A stretch of 59,845 nt of DNA, from positions 1 through 59,845 of the IMG/VR virus record IMGVR_UViG_3300005533_000243; one strand, given 5' to 3'. The DNA comes from a virus. Shown here one piece after another: positions 8,092 to 16,083 of this stretch. The position numbers and the translations under genes were made by a program. The notes under the pieces were generated by a model that saw only the letters and a program-made list of their open reading frames with translations, was not told the origin of the DNA and did not search any database. Position 1 is the stretch's first letter. Every line of letters begins with the position of its first letter.

Positions 8092-9641
8092 GCGCGGCTC
8101 GCCTCTTCGAAGAGCTCGAGCAGCTTCTCTTGGACTTTCTGTTGGGCACGCAAGAGCGAATAGATTCGCCGCTCGACCGGCGTGCTCTGAAGGTGCAGCA
8201 CGAGTTGCTTGTGCTGCTGGCCAATTCGCCGGATGCGGCGGTTGGCCTGGTCGTAAATCTCGAGTGACGTCACCGGCGCGAACCAGATGATGGTGTCGGC
8301 GGCGGTGAGGGTGACGCCGTGCGCAAGGCATTGCGGATGCGCGGCGATCGTCCGGTACTTGTTGGTGTTCTGGAAGGCGTTAAAGATCTGCGCCCGATCG
8401 TTCGGGGGAGTGTCGCCGGAGACGGTCGCGTGCTCGATATTGTTCTTGGTGAGCGTCTCCGAGATGCCAGCGAGCGCGTGCTTGAACGGGGCGAATACGA
8501 GCACCTTGCGGCCCGAGGCGTTGATGGCGTCGAGCATTGCGTCGATGCGATTCTGGTTGTCGAGCGAGATCGTGCCGCCGTCCTTGGTGTAGACCCAGCC
8601 AGACGACACCTGGAGAAGCTTCATCATCACGGCGCCGGCATTGGCCGCGGTGATTTCCTGCGACTGGATCGCGGCGTAGCAGTCGTCGACAAGCGCCTTG
8701 TAGATTTTGGCTGTAGATGGCGCGAGGTCGACGTCGACGAACTGCTCGACGCAATCCGGCAGCTCCACGACGTCATCGAGCGAGAAACGCACCGCCGGCT
8801 GAAGGGCAGCGAAGGCGCGCTCCACCGCGTCCTGCTTCGGCACCCATTTGAACTGGGTGACACGCTGCATCAGCTCATCGCGGAAGCGCGAGAAATACTT
8901 AGGCACCGTGTGGGGCGTGACGATCGACGCCTCCGCCCACGCGTCTGTCGGCTCATGCGGGATCGGGGCGCCGGTCATGCCCCACACCCACTTCATCTTC
9001 TGCGCGAGCTTGCGCGTTAGCTTGGTGCGGTCGGCTTGCCCGTTGCGGTAGACCGCGAGCTCGTCGAGGCCGAGCACGTCGAGGTCGGGCATCTTGAGGA
9101 TGTCATCGAAGACGACCTTCAGCCCGTCGTGGTTGAGGATGAAGATTTCGACATCCGGGTTGTTGAGCAGCGCGAGCCGACGCTTTCGGTCGCCGTGGAC
9201 GACCGCGCAGCGGCGGTGCGGGATCGTGTTGAAGACCTCTCGCTCCCACGTGAAGCGTAGTGTCGAGAGCGGCGCCAAGATCAGCAGGCGGCCGCAGAGG
9301 TTGTTACTTCGAAGGTAATCCCACGCCCAGAGAAGCGCCTTCGTCTTGCCTGTGCCCATGTCGTTGAGCACGTAGGCGCGTTCGTTCAGCGACAGCAGCG
9401 CGCAGGTTTTCTTCTGGACTTCGAACGGCTTACCGCCGGCCCAGTCGTAGTGTGTCAGGATCGGCGCGGGAACGGTGTATCCGAGCTTGCGAAGGATGAA
9501 CGTCTCGGTGGGGCCGTGCGGAAGGAGAAGATGCTCCGCCCCGTTGAACTCCATAGACTTCGCCGCGGGAAAGAGATTGCGCACCTCGTTGCTGAACGGA
9601 ACGCCGAGCAGCTTATGTTTTGGGCTTACGTGTACGGACAT
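8088..9641 (-). CDS. SNF2-like SF2 DNA helicase
   Basis: This 517-residue protein is a superfamily 2 helicase of the SNF2/RapA type common in phages. It has a Q-like region (FEVQKKTCALL), Walker A NDMGTGKTKALL, a DExx-type motif LDELAVY, motif III MTGAPIPHEP and motif VI QANRRIRRIGQQ. Such proteins translocate on duplex DNA and are thought to assist replication or recombination. The ATG lies 29 bases inside the VRR-NUC gene, consistent with coupled translation. The gene is full length. Confidence 0.92.
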   Translation of the reverse strand: MSVHVSPKHKLLGVPFSNEVRNLFPAAKSMEFNGAEHLLLPHGPTETFILRKLGYTVPAPILTHYDWAGGKPFEVQKKTCALLSLNERAYVLNDMGTGKTKALLWAWDYLRSNNLCGRLLILAPLSTLRFTWEREVFNTIPHRRCAVVHGDRKRRLALLNNPDVEIFILNHDGLKVVFDDILKMPDLDVLGLDELAVYRNGQADRTKLTRKLAQKMKWVWGMTGAPIPHEPTDAWAEASIVTPHTVPKYFSRFRDELMQRVTQFKWVPKQDAVERAFAALQPAVRFSLDDVVELPDCVEQFVDVDLAPSTAKIYKALVDDCYAAIQSQEITAANAGAVMMKLLQVSSGWVYTKDGGTISLDNQNRIDAMLDAINASGRKVLVFAPFKHALAGISETLTKNNIEHATVSGDTPPNDRAQIFNAFQNTNKYRTIAAHPQCLAHGVTLTAADTIIWFAPVTSLEIYDQANRRIRRIGQQHKQLVLHLQSTPVERRIYSLLRAQQKVQEKLLELFEEASRA

Positions 9642-9924
9642 GAGTGGTTCGTTTCAGATAGAGCTCGAGCTGGGTGGTGTCGCCGTCGACAACGAGAACC
9701 TTGCCGCGGGCCGCGACGATGTCGCGCGCGGTCTGGCGCTGGAGCTCCGTTAGTTGTTTGCCCGGAGCTTTCGTCTCGATGGCGAGAAATTTTCCGTTGA
9801 CGCAAACGAGGAAGTCGAGCGTCTTCGCTCCGTACCCCGATTGCACTGGCATAAATCTGTAGACGAGATCGTATTTTTCAAGGACGCGTTTGACGCGCGC
9901 CTTCACTTTTCCTTCGGGCGTCAC
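9613..9924 (-). CDS. VRR-NUC domain nuclease
   Basis: This 103-residue single-domain VRR-NUC protein belongs to the PD-(D/E)XK superfamily. It has GYGAKTLDFLVCVNG followed by FLAIETKAPGKQLTELQ, giving the D...ExK catalytic triad. Stand-alone VRR-NUC proteins in phages are probably structure-specific endonucleases acting on branched DNA. It overlaps the helicase downstream and is four bases into the gene upstream. The start is GTG or ATG-like within the overlap. Confidence 0.88.
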   Translation of the reverse strand: MTPEGKVKARVKRVLEKYDLVYRFMPVQSGYGAKTLDFLVCVNGKFLAIETKAPGKQLTELQRQTARDIVAARGKVLVVDGDTTQLELYLKRTTHVRTRKPKT

Positions 9925-10250
9925 GTGACCAGCAGCACCTGTGCGACCATCGCGTCACTCGGAAAAGTTTCGAATGGCTCGGTGAATTCGAGTTGGATCT
10001 TATCGTCGTTCACCCTCACGATGAACCGCACCATCACCCGGTCCTCGTGCTCGTCGTGGTAGACCTTGAGCACCCACTTTCGTTTTCCGTCGTGCGGCAC
10101 GAAGCGAGCCTGGACGCCATAATACGAATATCCGAAACGATCTATGGCGCGTTGGTCCGCGACTTCACGCGCAGCGTTGAGGCGAATGATCTGGCGTCCA
10201 GCCGACATCTCGCCAAGAGTCCTCGCGGTTATTCCCCGTGGTACGGACAT
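9921..10250 (-). CDS. Hypothetical protein with C-terminal FPSD motif
   Basis: This 109-residue protein begins MSVPRGITART. The open frame extends upstream into the nuclease gene, but the ATG at 10250 has GGTGAAA upstream and limits the overlap to 22 bases. Its last 40 residues (beta strands, then FPSDAMVAQVLLV) match the end of the protein at 10924-11355 (FPSDSLITQLRVL). The two are therefore probably paralogues that flank the Cas4-like gene. Function unknown. Confidence 0.65.
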   Translation of the reverse strand: MSVPRGITARTLGEMSAGRQIIRLNAAREVADQRAIDRFGYSYYGVQARFVPHDGKRKWVLKVYHDEHEDRVMVRFIVRVNDDKIQLEFTEPFETFPSDAMVAQVLLVT

Positions 10251-10924
10251 TGTTTCACCGGGCACCAGTTGCGGCAGAGGCGGCCGGGCTTCGCCGGATA
10301 CGAGTTCGTCTCGTAGGCGTGCTTGAGCGACTCGATACGCGGCCATAGCCCCTTCCAGAGCTCGACCATTCCCTCGCGCGTGAAGTCCTCGCGCGTGCTG
10401 GCGTTCTCTTTGAGCCAGATAAATTCGCTACGCACCTTCTGCACTTCGGGGTAATGCGCGAAGACGCAGGCGGCGGCGAGCGCAAGCTGCACCGAGTCCT
10501 CGACGATCTTGCCGGTCTTCCAGTCGACGATCAGCGCCACCGGGCCGGCCACCTTGATGACGTCGCCGACCGCGCGGAACCACACCGGCGCGTCGAAAAA
10601 CCCGCACGGGCCGAACTCTTTGGTGATCGCGAGCTTCTGCTCGACGAGGATGCGGACGCCGGGCTGGTCGGCGCCGGCGAGGATCTTCTGGCACCACGGC
10701 TCGAACGACGTCATGGTGATCGGCAGTGGCGTGTTCTTGGCGATGCGCGCCGCGCACGCCGCGTGAACCTGGTTGCCCCAGAGGAGCTGCTCGCTCTCTT
10801 CCTCTTTGACGTCTTTGGCGACTTCGAGATGGTAGTGCCGCTTGGGGCACGTCTCGAAGTTTTTCAGGCGACTATAGCTCCACGTGAAGGGCTTCGGCCC
10901 TCCGCGGAATTGAGTGACCGCCAT
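10229..10924 (-). CDS. PD-(D/E)XK exonuclease, Cas4/RecB type with Fe-S cysteines
   Basis: This 231-residue nuclease is of the RecB/Cas4 family. It has TWSYSRLKNFETCPKRHYH near the start, a central VEQKLAI, the catalytic LIVDWKTGK, a QLALAAACVF helix and a C-terminal Cys group CRNWCPVKQCPYH. Together with the N-terminal Cys this gives four cysteines in the arrangement of the iron-sulfur cluster of Cas4/AddB. It is likely to process DNA ends in recombination. The ATG at 10924 overlaps the upstream stop as TGATG. No CRISPR array is present, so a spacer-acquisition role is not implied. Confidence 0.85.
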   Translation of the reverse strand: MAVTQFRGGPKPFTWSYSRLKNFETCPKRHYHLEVAKDVKEEESEQLLWGNQVHAACAARIAKNTPLPITMTSFEPWCQKILAGADQPGVRILVEQKLAITKEFGPCGFFDAPVWFRAVGDVIKVAGPVALIVDWKTGKIVEDSVQLALAAACVFAHYPEVQKVRSEFIWLKENASTREDFTREGMVELWKGLWPRIESLKHAYETNSYPAKPGRLCRNWCPVKQCPYHGE

Positions 10925-11355
10925 CAGCGGTTCTCCAGCACGCGAAGCTGCGTGATCAGCGAGTCGGAGGGGAACATCGCCCAATCGTCCTTGAGGATTA
11001 CCGACTCGTTGCCGGTGATGACGAACACGTGCACCGTGTCGGCGACCCTCGCTGCGTCCCAGTAGTCAAAAAACTTGGACGAGTCGGGCGTGCGGAGACG
11101 GTGCTTGATCATGTCGATCAGCCCCATGCCTTTATGGGCTTTCTCGAATTTGGGGGTGCCGACCATCGCTTGGAACATTTCCGCCATAGCGGACGGCATC
11201 GGCGTGTACCTCTGGAGATAATCCATCTCCAGCCCTTTGAGTCGCTGCAGGATCTCGTGTTTGCAATCCGGAGATATATTCGGATCTCTCAGAATTCTCT
11301 CTACGGGCTCGCCGAGATAGTTGTATTTGGGAGGACAAAGATCGCTGATCGCCAT
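10924..11355 (-). CDS. Hypothetical protein, paralogue of the 9921 gene
   Basis: This 143-residue protein has a helical first half (ILRDPNISPDCKHEILQRL) and a beta-rich second half ending in AMFPSDSLITQLRVL. That ending matches the C-terminus of the protein at 9921-10250. It overlaps the nuclease start by one base. The leader contains CACCCACA followed by GCGAG before the ATG. The family is not recognised. Confidence 0.65.
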   Translation of the reverse strand: MAISDLCPPKYNYLGEPVERILRDPNISPDCKHEILQRLKGLEMDYLQRYTPMPSAMAEMFQAMVGTPKFEKAHKGMGLIDMIKHRLRTPDSSKFFDYWDAARVADTVHVFVITGNESVILKDDWAMFPSDSLITQLRVLENR

Positions 11356-11380
11356 CGTTACTCGCTGTGGGTGAGTGTGG

Positions 11381-11743
11381 TTATGCGGCTACGGATGGTT
11401 TCGTTTCGCTCTCCGTAACCTGCGGGGTAATCATCCCGCGGATTTTTTCTTTGGTTTCTTCGTCGAGCCAGTAGCCGACGTTGCGCCGCGAGTGGATTTG
11501 GATCTCCCACTCTTTCAGGTGGCGGCGAAGGCGGTGAACGGCGACCTTGGCGTCAGTCGCGATCTCGAGCCGCTGCCGGATGATTTCAGGCGTGACGGTA
11601 TCGAGTGAGATGAGAAGGCCGAACAGATTGTTCTGGGCCGGGGAGAGACGAAACGTGTTAGCGATGGTCTGATTGTTCTGGTTGAGAGCGGCACGCAGGT
11701 CTCGCAGTTGCTGCCGCAGAACTTCGATTTCGTCGTCCGACAT
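11381..11743 (-). CDS. Winged-helix regulator, second copy
   Basis: This 120-residue protein begins with a coiled-coil segment (EIEVLRQQLRDLRAALNQ) followed by a winged-helix domain: LSPAQNNLFGLLIS, VTPEIIRQRLE, KVAVHRLRRHLKEW and a wing ending NVGYWLDEE. The order matches the regulator at 3163. The coiled coil could serve for dimerisation. A degenerate GTWACC palindrome lies in its 3' coding part, and a perfect CGCGACA/TGTCGCG dyad lies in its leader, so autoregulation is possible. Confidence 0.7.
   Translation of the reverse strand: MSDDEIEVLRQQLRDLRAALNQNNQTIANTFRLSPAQNNLFGLLISLDTVTPEIIRQRLEIATDAKVAVHRLRRHLKEWEIQIHSRRNVGYWLDEETKEKIRGMITPQVTESETKPSVAA
11415..11431. repeat. GTWACC palindrome, degenerate
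   Basis: GTAACC-TGCGG-GGTAAT, inside the coding region of the 11381 regulator. The second arm has one mismatch. Confidence 0.5.
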
Positions 11744-11796
11744 GCGTGGTGGTGCCTCTCGGTTGGGTTACGCACGCCTTACAAAACGGAGAGTCA

Positions 11797-11813
11797 CGCG
11801 ACAAGCTGTCGCG
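11797..11813. promoter_or_regulatory. Perfect dyad CGCGACA-AGC-TGTCGCG
   Basis: A 7-bp-arm inverted repeat with a 3-base centre lies 54 bases upstream of the winged-helix gene at 11381-11743, in the 129-base gap after the polymerase gene. It could be an operator or a small RNA hairpin. There is no T-run on either side, so it is not a standard terminator. Its CGACA/TGTCG core is shared with the dyad at 26429. Confidence 0.45.
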
Positions 11814-11872
11814 CGTCACAAAACCGCAACAGAACCAAAATCCATTCAAGTGTTCAGAGAGTTGCACGAAGG

Positions 11873-13783
11873 TCACTTTGCATCGCCGTATGTCGGGCCG
11901 CTTCCGACCTCCGCGGCGAGCGGAAGGTCCAACGCCCATTGCGGGCGCCGCACCATTTCCTCGTGAATAATTTTCTTCACCTCCGCGACGTGTTGCTTCG
12001 GCGTGATGAAGACGAGCTCGTCGTGCGCTTGCAGATTGAGCCACACGTTGTACTTGGCCACGCGCCGCTGAATTCGTACGGCAGCAGACATAGTCACGAT
12101 GCGGGCGATCGCTTGCACGATGTTCTCGAGCAGCGCTCCACCCCAAATAAATTTGGTCTTGGGTCCGTACTTGAAGCGCCACTGACCGCCTTCTTGCTGG
12201 AGGTCGCGATAGAAGAGACGTAACCCGCTGGGTAACAGGATCGAGCCCTTCTCGATCAGGCACGGACCGAATTCAGCACGGCCGCCGCCGGACAGGATGT
12301 TGAGATGCGCGCCGAGCGTTTTCCACGCACCCGAAATCCGGTAGTTTTTTCGACGATAAGTTTTGACGGTCTTGATCGACGTCTCGTCGTCCAACTCGAT
12401 CGCGGTACCGATTTGTTGCTTCGATAGGATTTTGACCGAGCGTTGAAACTTCTCCCAGCCGACGCCGAAGCCGAGGCTGAGAATTCCGGTCTTGCCGACG
12501 AAGCCCATGCCGACTTGTTGCGGATCAGGATCACCGTTCGGGAGTTTTGCCTTGCGGTTGACCGGCTGGTCGAACACTTCGGATGCAAAGTCCGAATAGA
12601 CGTCGGCTCCGCGCGCGAACGCGTCAACAAGATCAGTCTGGCCGCAGATCCACGCGGTAATGCGCGCCTCGATTTGTGAGGCATCGGCGACAACGGCTTC
12701 TTCGTCCGGGCCAACCGTGAGTGCGCGCCGGAGCGCCTTGACGCCGTCGCGCGCCGGCATGTTCTGCATATTGATTTTCCACTCGCCCGACAGGCGATGT
12801 GTATGCGCGCCGGAGAAGCGCAGCGGCACCGGCATCAGTCCGACTTGTCCCTTACCAGGCCAGTTCAAGGCGGCAATCTCGAGCAGGCGCTTGGTGCGCG
12901 TCTCCTCGAGCGTGCTCTTGTGACCCAATCGGGCGGCGATCAGCGCCTGCACCGCGGGGTTGTCGTCCTCCTCAAGTGCGAGGAAATCGGGATCGGTCTT
13001 TGAGAACGCCCACGTCGAAAGCCCGGTCGTCGGCGAAATCTTCTTCGGCGGTTCGCACCCGACGTTCCGCAGGAGCTCGGCGAAGCGATCGTTCGACATC
13101 AAATCGCTCTTGCCGTCGACGCCGCCCGCGAGCATTGCCTGGGCGAGAAGTTCGTTCTTCTGCTGGACGATGCTGTTGAGGTGAACAGCGAGTTTCGGCG
13201 CGTCGAGAATGAAGCGCGGTTTGATCGCGCAACGCAGGACCATATCCATGACCGGCAGCTCTTCGGCCGGGAATTCACCCGACTCGACAAGCTTCTCGAA
13301 GATCCCTTCGTTCAGATCGTTATCGTTGAGCGCGTACACCTCGTAATCCGGCCAGAGGCCGGCGGCCTTGATGGCCGCGCCGCACATGCCCTCGACTTTG
13401 AGGATCGTCTTGCCTTTCGCCGGCAGGCCCAGATGCTCCGCTACGGTTTCGAGGTTGAGGCGCTTGAGTTCGGAGCCGCGGCAAGCGCGCGCGACCCCCA
13501 TCGTGTCGACCATCAGCTTGGGCACGAAGTCATATTTCCACGCTGTGATGCACATATCGAACAGCGCGTTGAAAGTTACCATGCAGGTATCTTTCGGATC
13601 GAGCGACGCAAAGTAGGCGCGGAGCTCCGCGTCCTCGAGAAAGACACCGGGTTGACGCCGTTCTTTCACGGCGCAGCCGATCATTTCGAAGCGGGGATCG
13701 AGGATGTATTGCACCGGCGTCATGCGGCGCAGCGTGTATTCCTTGGAGTAGAACGTCTCGTAGTCGAGGAAAACGAATTTCAT
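11873..13783 (-). CDS. DNA polymerase, family A
   Basis: This protein of about 636 residues is a phage DNA polymerase I-type enzyme. The N-terminal 3'-5' exonuclease starts FVFLDYETFY (Exo I DxE). The polymerase domain has motif A VVADASQIEARI, motif B GKTGILSLGFGVG and motif C LQAHDELVF. It lacks a 5' nuclease domain, as in T7-like enzymes. The ATG at 13783 is preferred, though a GTG at 13798 is in frame and neither has a good Shine-Dalgarno. Its leader overlaps, in antisense, the candidate small RNA at 13840-13917. Confidence 0.93.
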   Translation of the reverse strand: MKFVFLDYETFYSKEYTLRRMTPVQYILDPRFEMIGCAVKERRQPGVFLEDAELRAYFASLDPKDTCMVTFNALFDMCITAWKYDFVPKLMVDTMGVARACRGSELKRLNLETVAEHLGLPAKGKTILKVEGMCGAAIKAAGLWPDYEVYALNDNDLNEGIFEKLVESGEFPAEELPVMDMVLRCAIKPRFILDAPKLAVHLNSIVQQKNELLAQAMLAGGVDGKSDLMSNDRFAELLRNVGCEPPKKISPTTGLSTWAFSKTDPDFLALEEDDNPAVQALIAARLGHKSTLEETRTKRLLEIAALNWPGKGQVGLMPVPLRFSGAHTHRLSGEWKINMQNMPARDGVKALRRALTVGPDEEAVVADASQIEARITAWICGQTDLVDAFARGADVYSDFASEVFDQPVNRKAKLPNGDPDPQQVGMGFVGKTGILSLGFGVGWEKFQRSVKILSKQQIGTAIELDDETSIKTVKTYRRKNYRISGAWKTLGAHLNILSGGGRAEFGPCLIEKGSILLPSGLRLFYRDLQQEGGQWRFKYGPKTKFIWGGALLENIVQAIARIVTMSAAVRIQRRVAKYNVWLNLQAHDELVFITPKQHVAEVKKIIHEEMVRRPQWALDLPLAAEVGSGPTYGDAK

Positions 13784-13804
13784 TTTTCTGAAACCCACCG
13801 ATAG

Positions 13805-13833
13805 TTGACTTGGGGAGTCGCAACCCCTATCTG
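13805..13833 (+). promoter_or_regulatory. Plus-strand promoter with embedded 8-8-8 dyad
   Basis: TTGACT (13805-13810) is followed after 17 bases by TATCTG (13828-13833), a reasonable sigma-70 match on the plus strand within an otherwise minus-strand region. GTCGCAAC (13817-13824) and GTTGCGAC (13833-13840) form a perfect inverted repeat with an 8-base centre lying on the -10 element, which is an operator-like position. Confidence 0.5.
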
Positions 13834-13839
13834 TTGCGA

Positions 13840-13917
13840 CGCTCGCGACCAGCGAGTGCTCCTGTGGGTGGAGTTCGGCGCGTCGAGGATGGTGGTCCTC
13901 GGCGCGCCTTTTATTTA
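13840..13917 (+). ncRNA. Candidate small RNA antisense to the polymerase leader
   Basis: From the predicted start near 13840, about 78 bases are bounded by the promoter above and the terminator below. The RNA can form GCTCGC/GCGAGT with loop GACCA (13841-13857), CTCC/GGAG with a 7-base loop (13859-13873) and the terminator stem. It contains no credible ORF. It is complementary to the leader region upstream of the DNA polymerase gene, including its CCACCCACAGGAG element, and touches the stop codon of the 13915 gene. A regulatory antisense RNA is inferred, not proven. Confidence 0.4.
13877..13916 (+). terminator. Strong plus-strand intrinsic terminator
   Basis: A 13-bp stem (13877-13889 with 13896-13908, one G-T pair) has loop TGGTGG and is followed by TTTTATTT. 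The T-run is on the plus strand, although both neighbouring genes are on the minus strand. The T-run overlaps the stop codon of the 13915 gene. Confidence 0.8.
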
Positions 13918-14625
13918 GGTCTCCCTACGATCGACAGCCTTTCCGCAGAATTCGAACGATGGCATCGAAGTCAGGTTGGCAAAGGCTTCCGCCTTGGGCG
14001 CCGGCGCCGCCTCGATCAGCTTTGACGCGGTGATTATGCCGGACGAAATCCGACATGCCTGCCGCAGGTCTTCGGGGAGTGACGGCGTATTTTTGGGCGC
14101 GCGGAAATCGCGAATCTTGTCGGCGAATTCCTTGAGCTCGTCGACGCCGTCGCACAGAGTGAGGATCACCGGCCAGTAGAACCGCATCTGCTGCGCGGAG
14201 CCGCACGTACTGACCAGATTATCCAGCGCGTAGTGCGCTAGACTAAAACCTTTCGCCGTCTCCATTCGAAGTTCGGCCCACGCGTTGAGCTTTGCGCGCA
14301 GGGAATCGGATATTTGGTCGTATCGCGCTGTGGCGCGCGCGGGGAGCACCGGCGGCGACTTACCGTTGTGTGGGCGGCACGTCGCCTGAATTACTGCATG
14401 GTGTTCGCCGCCAACGGGGTACCCGATTTGGGTTTGGTCCACCGAATTGAGGTTCGTTAGAACCCCGGCGCGCTTCAAGATGAAGGCATCTTCTGGGTCG
14501 GCGATCAGGTCCAGCACCTCGTCGTGCGTGAGCTCGATGGACTGCGTCTTTGCCATCTCGCTGTGCAGGTACATGATCCGCCGGTTGAGCTGCGAATGGA
14601 TGTTCCAAGAGATTGCGCGACTCAT
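13915..14625 (-). CDS. Hypothetical protein
   Basis: This 236-residue, mainly helical protein begins MSRAISWNIHSQL and has no signal or membrane segment. The start is fixed by GGAGGTAACTGA before the ATG, where the GGAGG is part of the palindrome at 14629. It lies directly upstream of the polymerase gene in the direction of transcription, but its end abuts a terminator for the opposite strand. I do not recognise a family. Confidence 0.7.
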   Translation of the reverse strand: MSRAISWNIHSQLNRRIMYLHSEMAKTQSIELTHDEVLDLIADPEDAFILKRAGVLTNLNSVDQTQIGYPVGGEHHAVIQATCRPHNGKSPPVLPARATARYDQISDSLRAKLNAWAELRMETAKGFSLAHYALDNLVSTCGSAQQMRFYWPVILTLCDGVDELKEFADKIRDFRAPKNTPSLPEDLRQACRISSGIITASKLIEAAPAPKAEAFANLTSMPSFEFCGKAVDRRET

Positions 14626-14675
14626 TCAGTTACCTCCGTGGTAATTTTCGGTGGCTTGCGTGGTTTCACCGCCAT
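14622..14675 (-). CDS. Putative 17-residue leader micro-ORF
   Basis: The frame reads MAVKPRKPPKITTEVTE. Its stop overlaps the next start by ATGA, and its last codons encode the palindrome at 14629. AAGG lies about nine bases upstream of its ATG. It could couple translation to the 13915 gene through the palindrome region. Expression is unproven. Confidence 0.3.
   Translation of the reverse strand: MAVKPRKPPKITTEVTE
14629..14645. repeat. GTWACC palindrome over ribosome-binding site
   Basis: GTTACC-TCCGT-GGTAAT. The minus strand gives GGAGGTAAC four bases from the ATG of the 13915 gene. Confidence 0.75.
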
Positions 14676-14832
14676 GATTACGGCCTTGAGGGGATGCGGA
14701 ACCTCGCCTTGTCTCGCCTATCCACGCGGCCTCATGAAAGAACCGCGCGGCCTACGTTCGCCCATACAAACAGCGGGAATGTCGGAACCGCCATCTGCAC
14801 TGCCACCGGTGGAAGCGGGGGATAACCTCCCC

Positions 14833-16083
14833 TCAGGCATCACTCCCGCTCGGCACGTCAACGACGTCGCCGAACGGATATTTCGAACTCGGATAGATGT
14901 TCCCCCAGATCACCGGGTAAGCCGGCGGCTTATCGGGGAACGAACCCATGCCGTCCGTGAGGAACACGAGCGCCTCCGGCTCTAGACCGCGCTCGGCAAT
15001 CTCGTCGAATACCGGACGAAAATCCGTGCCACCACCCCCCGGTGCGCCCTTGCAGCGCACAGAGTTGAGGTCGCTCGGATCATAGAGCTCGTCGACGCGG
15101 TGGACTTTCGCGTCACACCAGATCACCACGAGCTCGCGCGGCCGGACATCTTCCAAGATCCCGGCCATCTCGGCGAAGAACATATCCAATTCCTTCTCGC
15201 CGATAGATCCCGACGTATCGCAGCCGACGACGACAGTGCCGGCACCGAAGCCGGAGCGTCCGGGGGCAACGATACCCCGCACGATCAGGCGGCGATCGGG
15301 CTTCTGCCAGTTGTACGAGCCGCTACCGACCTTGCGCGCGAACAGCGCACGGATCTTCTCGCGCCAGTCGATCTGCGGATCGAGAAGCTCTCCGAAGAGC
15401 CGTTCGAGACCGGCGGGAAGCTTGCCCTGTGCACGAGCGGCATTGGCCGCCGCGGCAATCGCCGTCTTCCACGCGATCTCGTTTCGCTGCTGGGACGCCG
15501 TGTTGGGATCTTGGCCCCTGCCGGCGCCCGGCGACAGGTGGATGTCGAAGCCCTTGCCGCTCATCGGCGGCTTGTCCTTGATCAGCTTCCGATAAGCGTC
15601 GAGGCCGGTATCCTTCGCCGTCGCGATCTTCGGGTCGTGCAGCCAGTCCTTGTTGAACTGGCCGACCTTCGACTCGATCAGCGCGTCGTTGATCACCAAG
15701 TCGAGCGCCTGGTTCATCGTCTGCTGGTCGTAGGGAAACGACTTACCATCGGGGTAACTTACCTTTCCCCGCTGGGCGAATTGGTGCATCGTGATGCAGT
15801 GGTTGTAGATGCAGTGCATGATTTCGTGCGCCACGATGAACACGCGCTCGTTCAGGTTATATTTGAAGAACGTGTCGGGGTTGATGATGAGCGAAGAGCC
15901 ATCGGTGGCCGCGATCGGAACGTCCTTCGTGAACATCGCGATGTGCTTCGAGTTCACGGTGTCGAGCATCGTGTAAAAAATGTGCGAGAACGCGGGGCAG
16001 TGCCAGAGCAACGAAACGCGCGTGTCGCTCCAAGCTTTTTCCTGCGCCGGTGTGAGTGCGCACGGTTCAGGCTTCTTGTCCAT
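14833..16083 (-). CDS. VWA-like metallopeptidase (DUF2201 type)
   Basis: This 416-residue protein has an N-terminal zincin-like region with HEIMH near residue 84 and a C-terminal von Willebrand factor A-like domain with the MIDAS motif VVGCDTSGSIGE, followed by GGGTDFRPVF and FLTDGMGSFP. This combination is the VWA/metallopeptidase partner of MoxR-type AAA+ ATPases, and a MoxR gene lies 1.1 kb upstream in the same operon. Together they probably form a chaperone-like or maturation module. The role in the phage is unknown. The ATG at 16083 has GAGGAG at good spacing. Confidence 0.85.
   Translation of the reverse strand: MDKKPEPCALTPAQEKAWSDTRVSLLWHCPAFSHIFYTMLDTVNSKHIAMFTKDVPIAATDGSSLIINPDTFFKYNLNERVFIVAHEIMHCIYNHCITMHQFAQRGKVSYPDGKSFPYDQQTMNQALDLVINDALIESKVGQFNKDWLHDPKIATAKDTGLDAYRKLIKDKPPMSGKGFDIHLSPGAGRGQDPNTASQQRNEIAWKTAIAAAANAARAQGKLPAGLERLFGELLDPQIDWREKIRALFARKVGSGSYNWQKPDRRLIVRGIVAPGRSGFGAGTVVVGCDTSGSIGEKELDMFFAEMAGILEDVRPRELVVIWCDAKVHRVDELYDPSDLNSVRCKGAPGGGGTDFRPVFDEIAERGLEPEALVFLTDGMGSFPDKPPAYPVIWGNIYPSSKYPFGDVVDVPSGSDA

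Noticed and set aside
9303-9319. GTTACT-TCGAA-GGTAAT as a family member
   Set aside because: Both arms have a mismatch and it lies in helicase coding sequence. Likely chance.
10229-10924. Cas4-like gene as part of a CRISPR-Cas system
   Set aside because: No repeat-spacer array and no other cas gene occur. Phage genomes commonly carry such nucleases for recombination.
13575-13591. GTTACC-ATGCA-GGTATC as another palindrome family member
   Set aside because: One mismatch in the second arm, inside a conserved exonuclease coding stretch and with an atypical centre. Not counted among the 25.
13530-13823. 97-residue frame starting TTG upstream of the polymerase ATG
   Set aside because: It is an out-of-frame shadow of the polymerase gene with an Arg-rich translation typical of such shadows.
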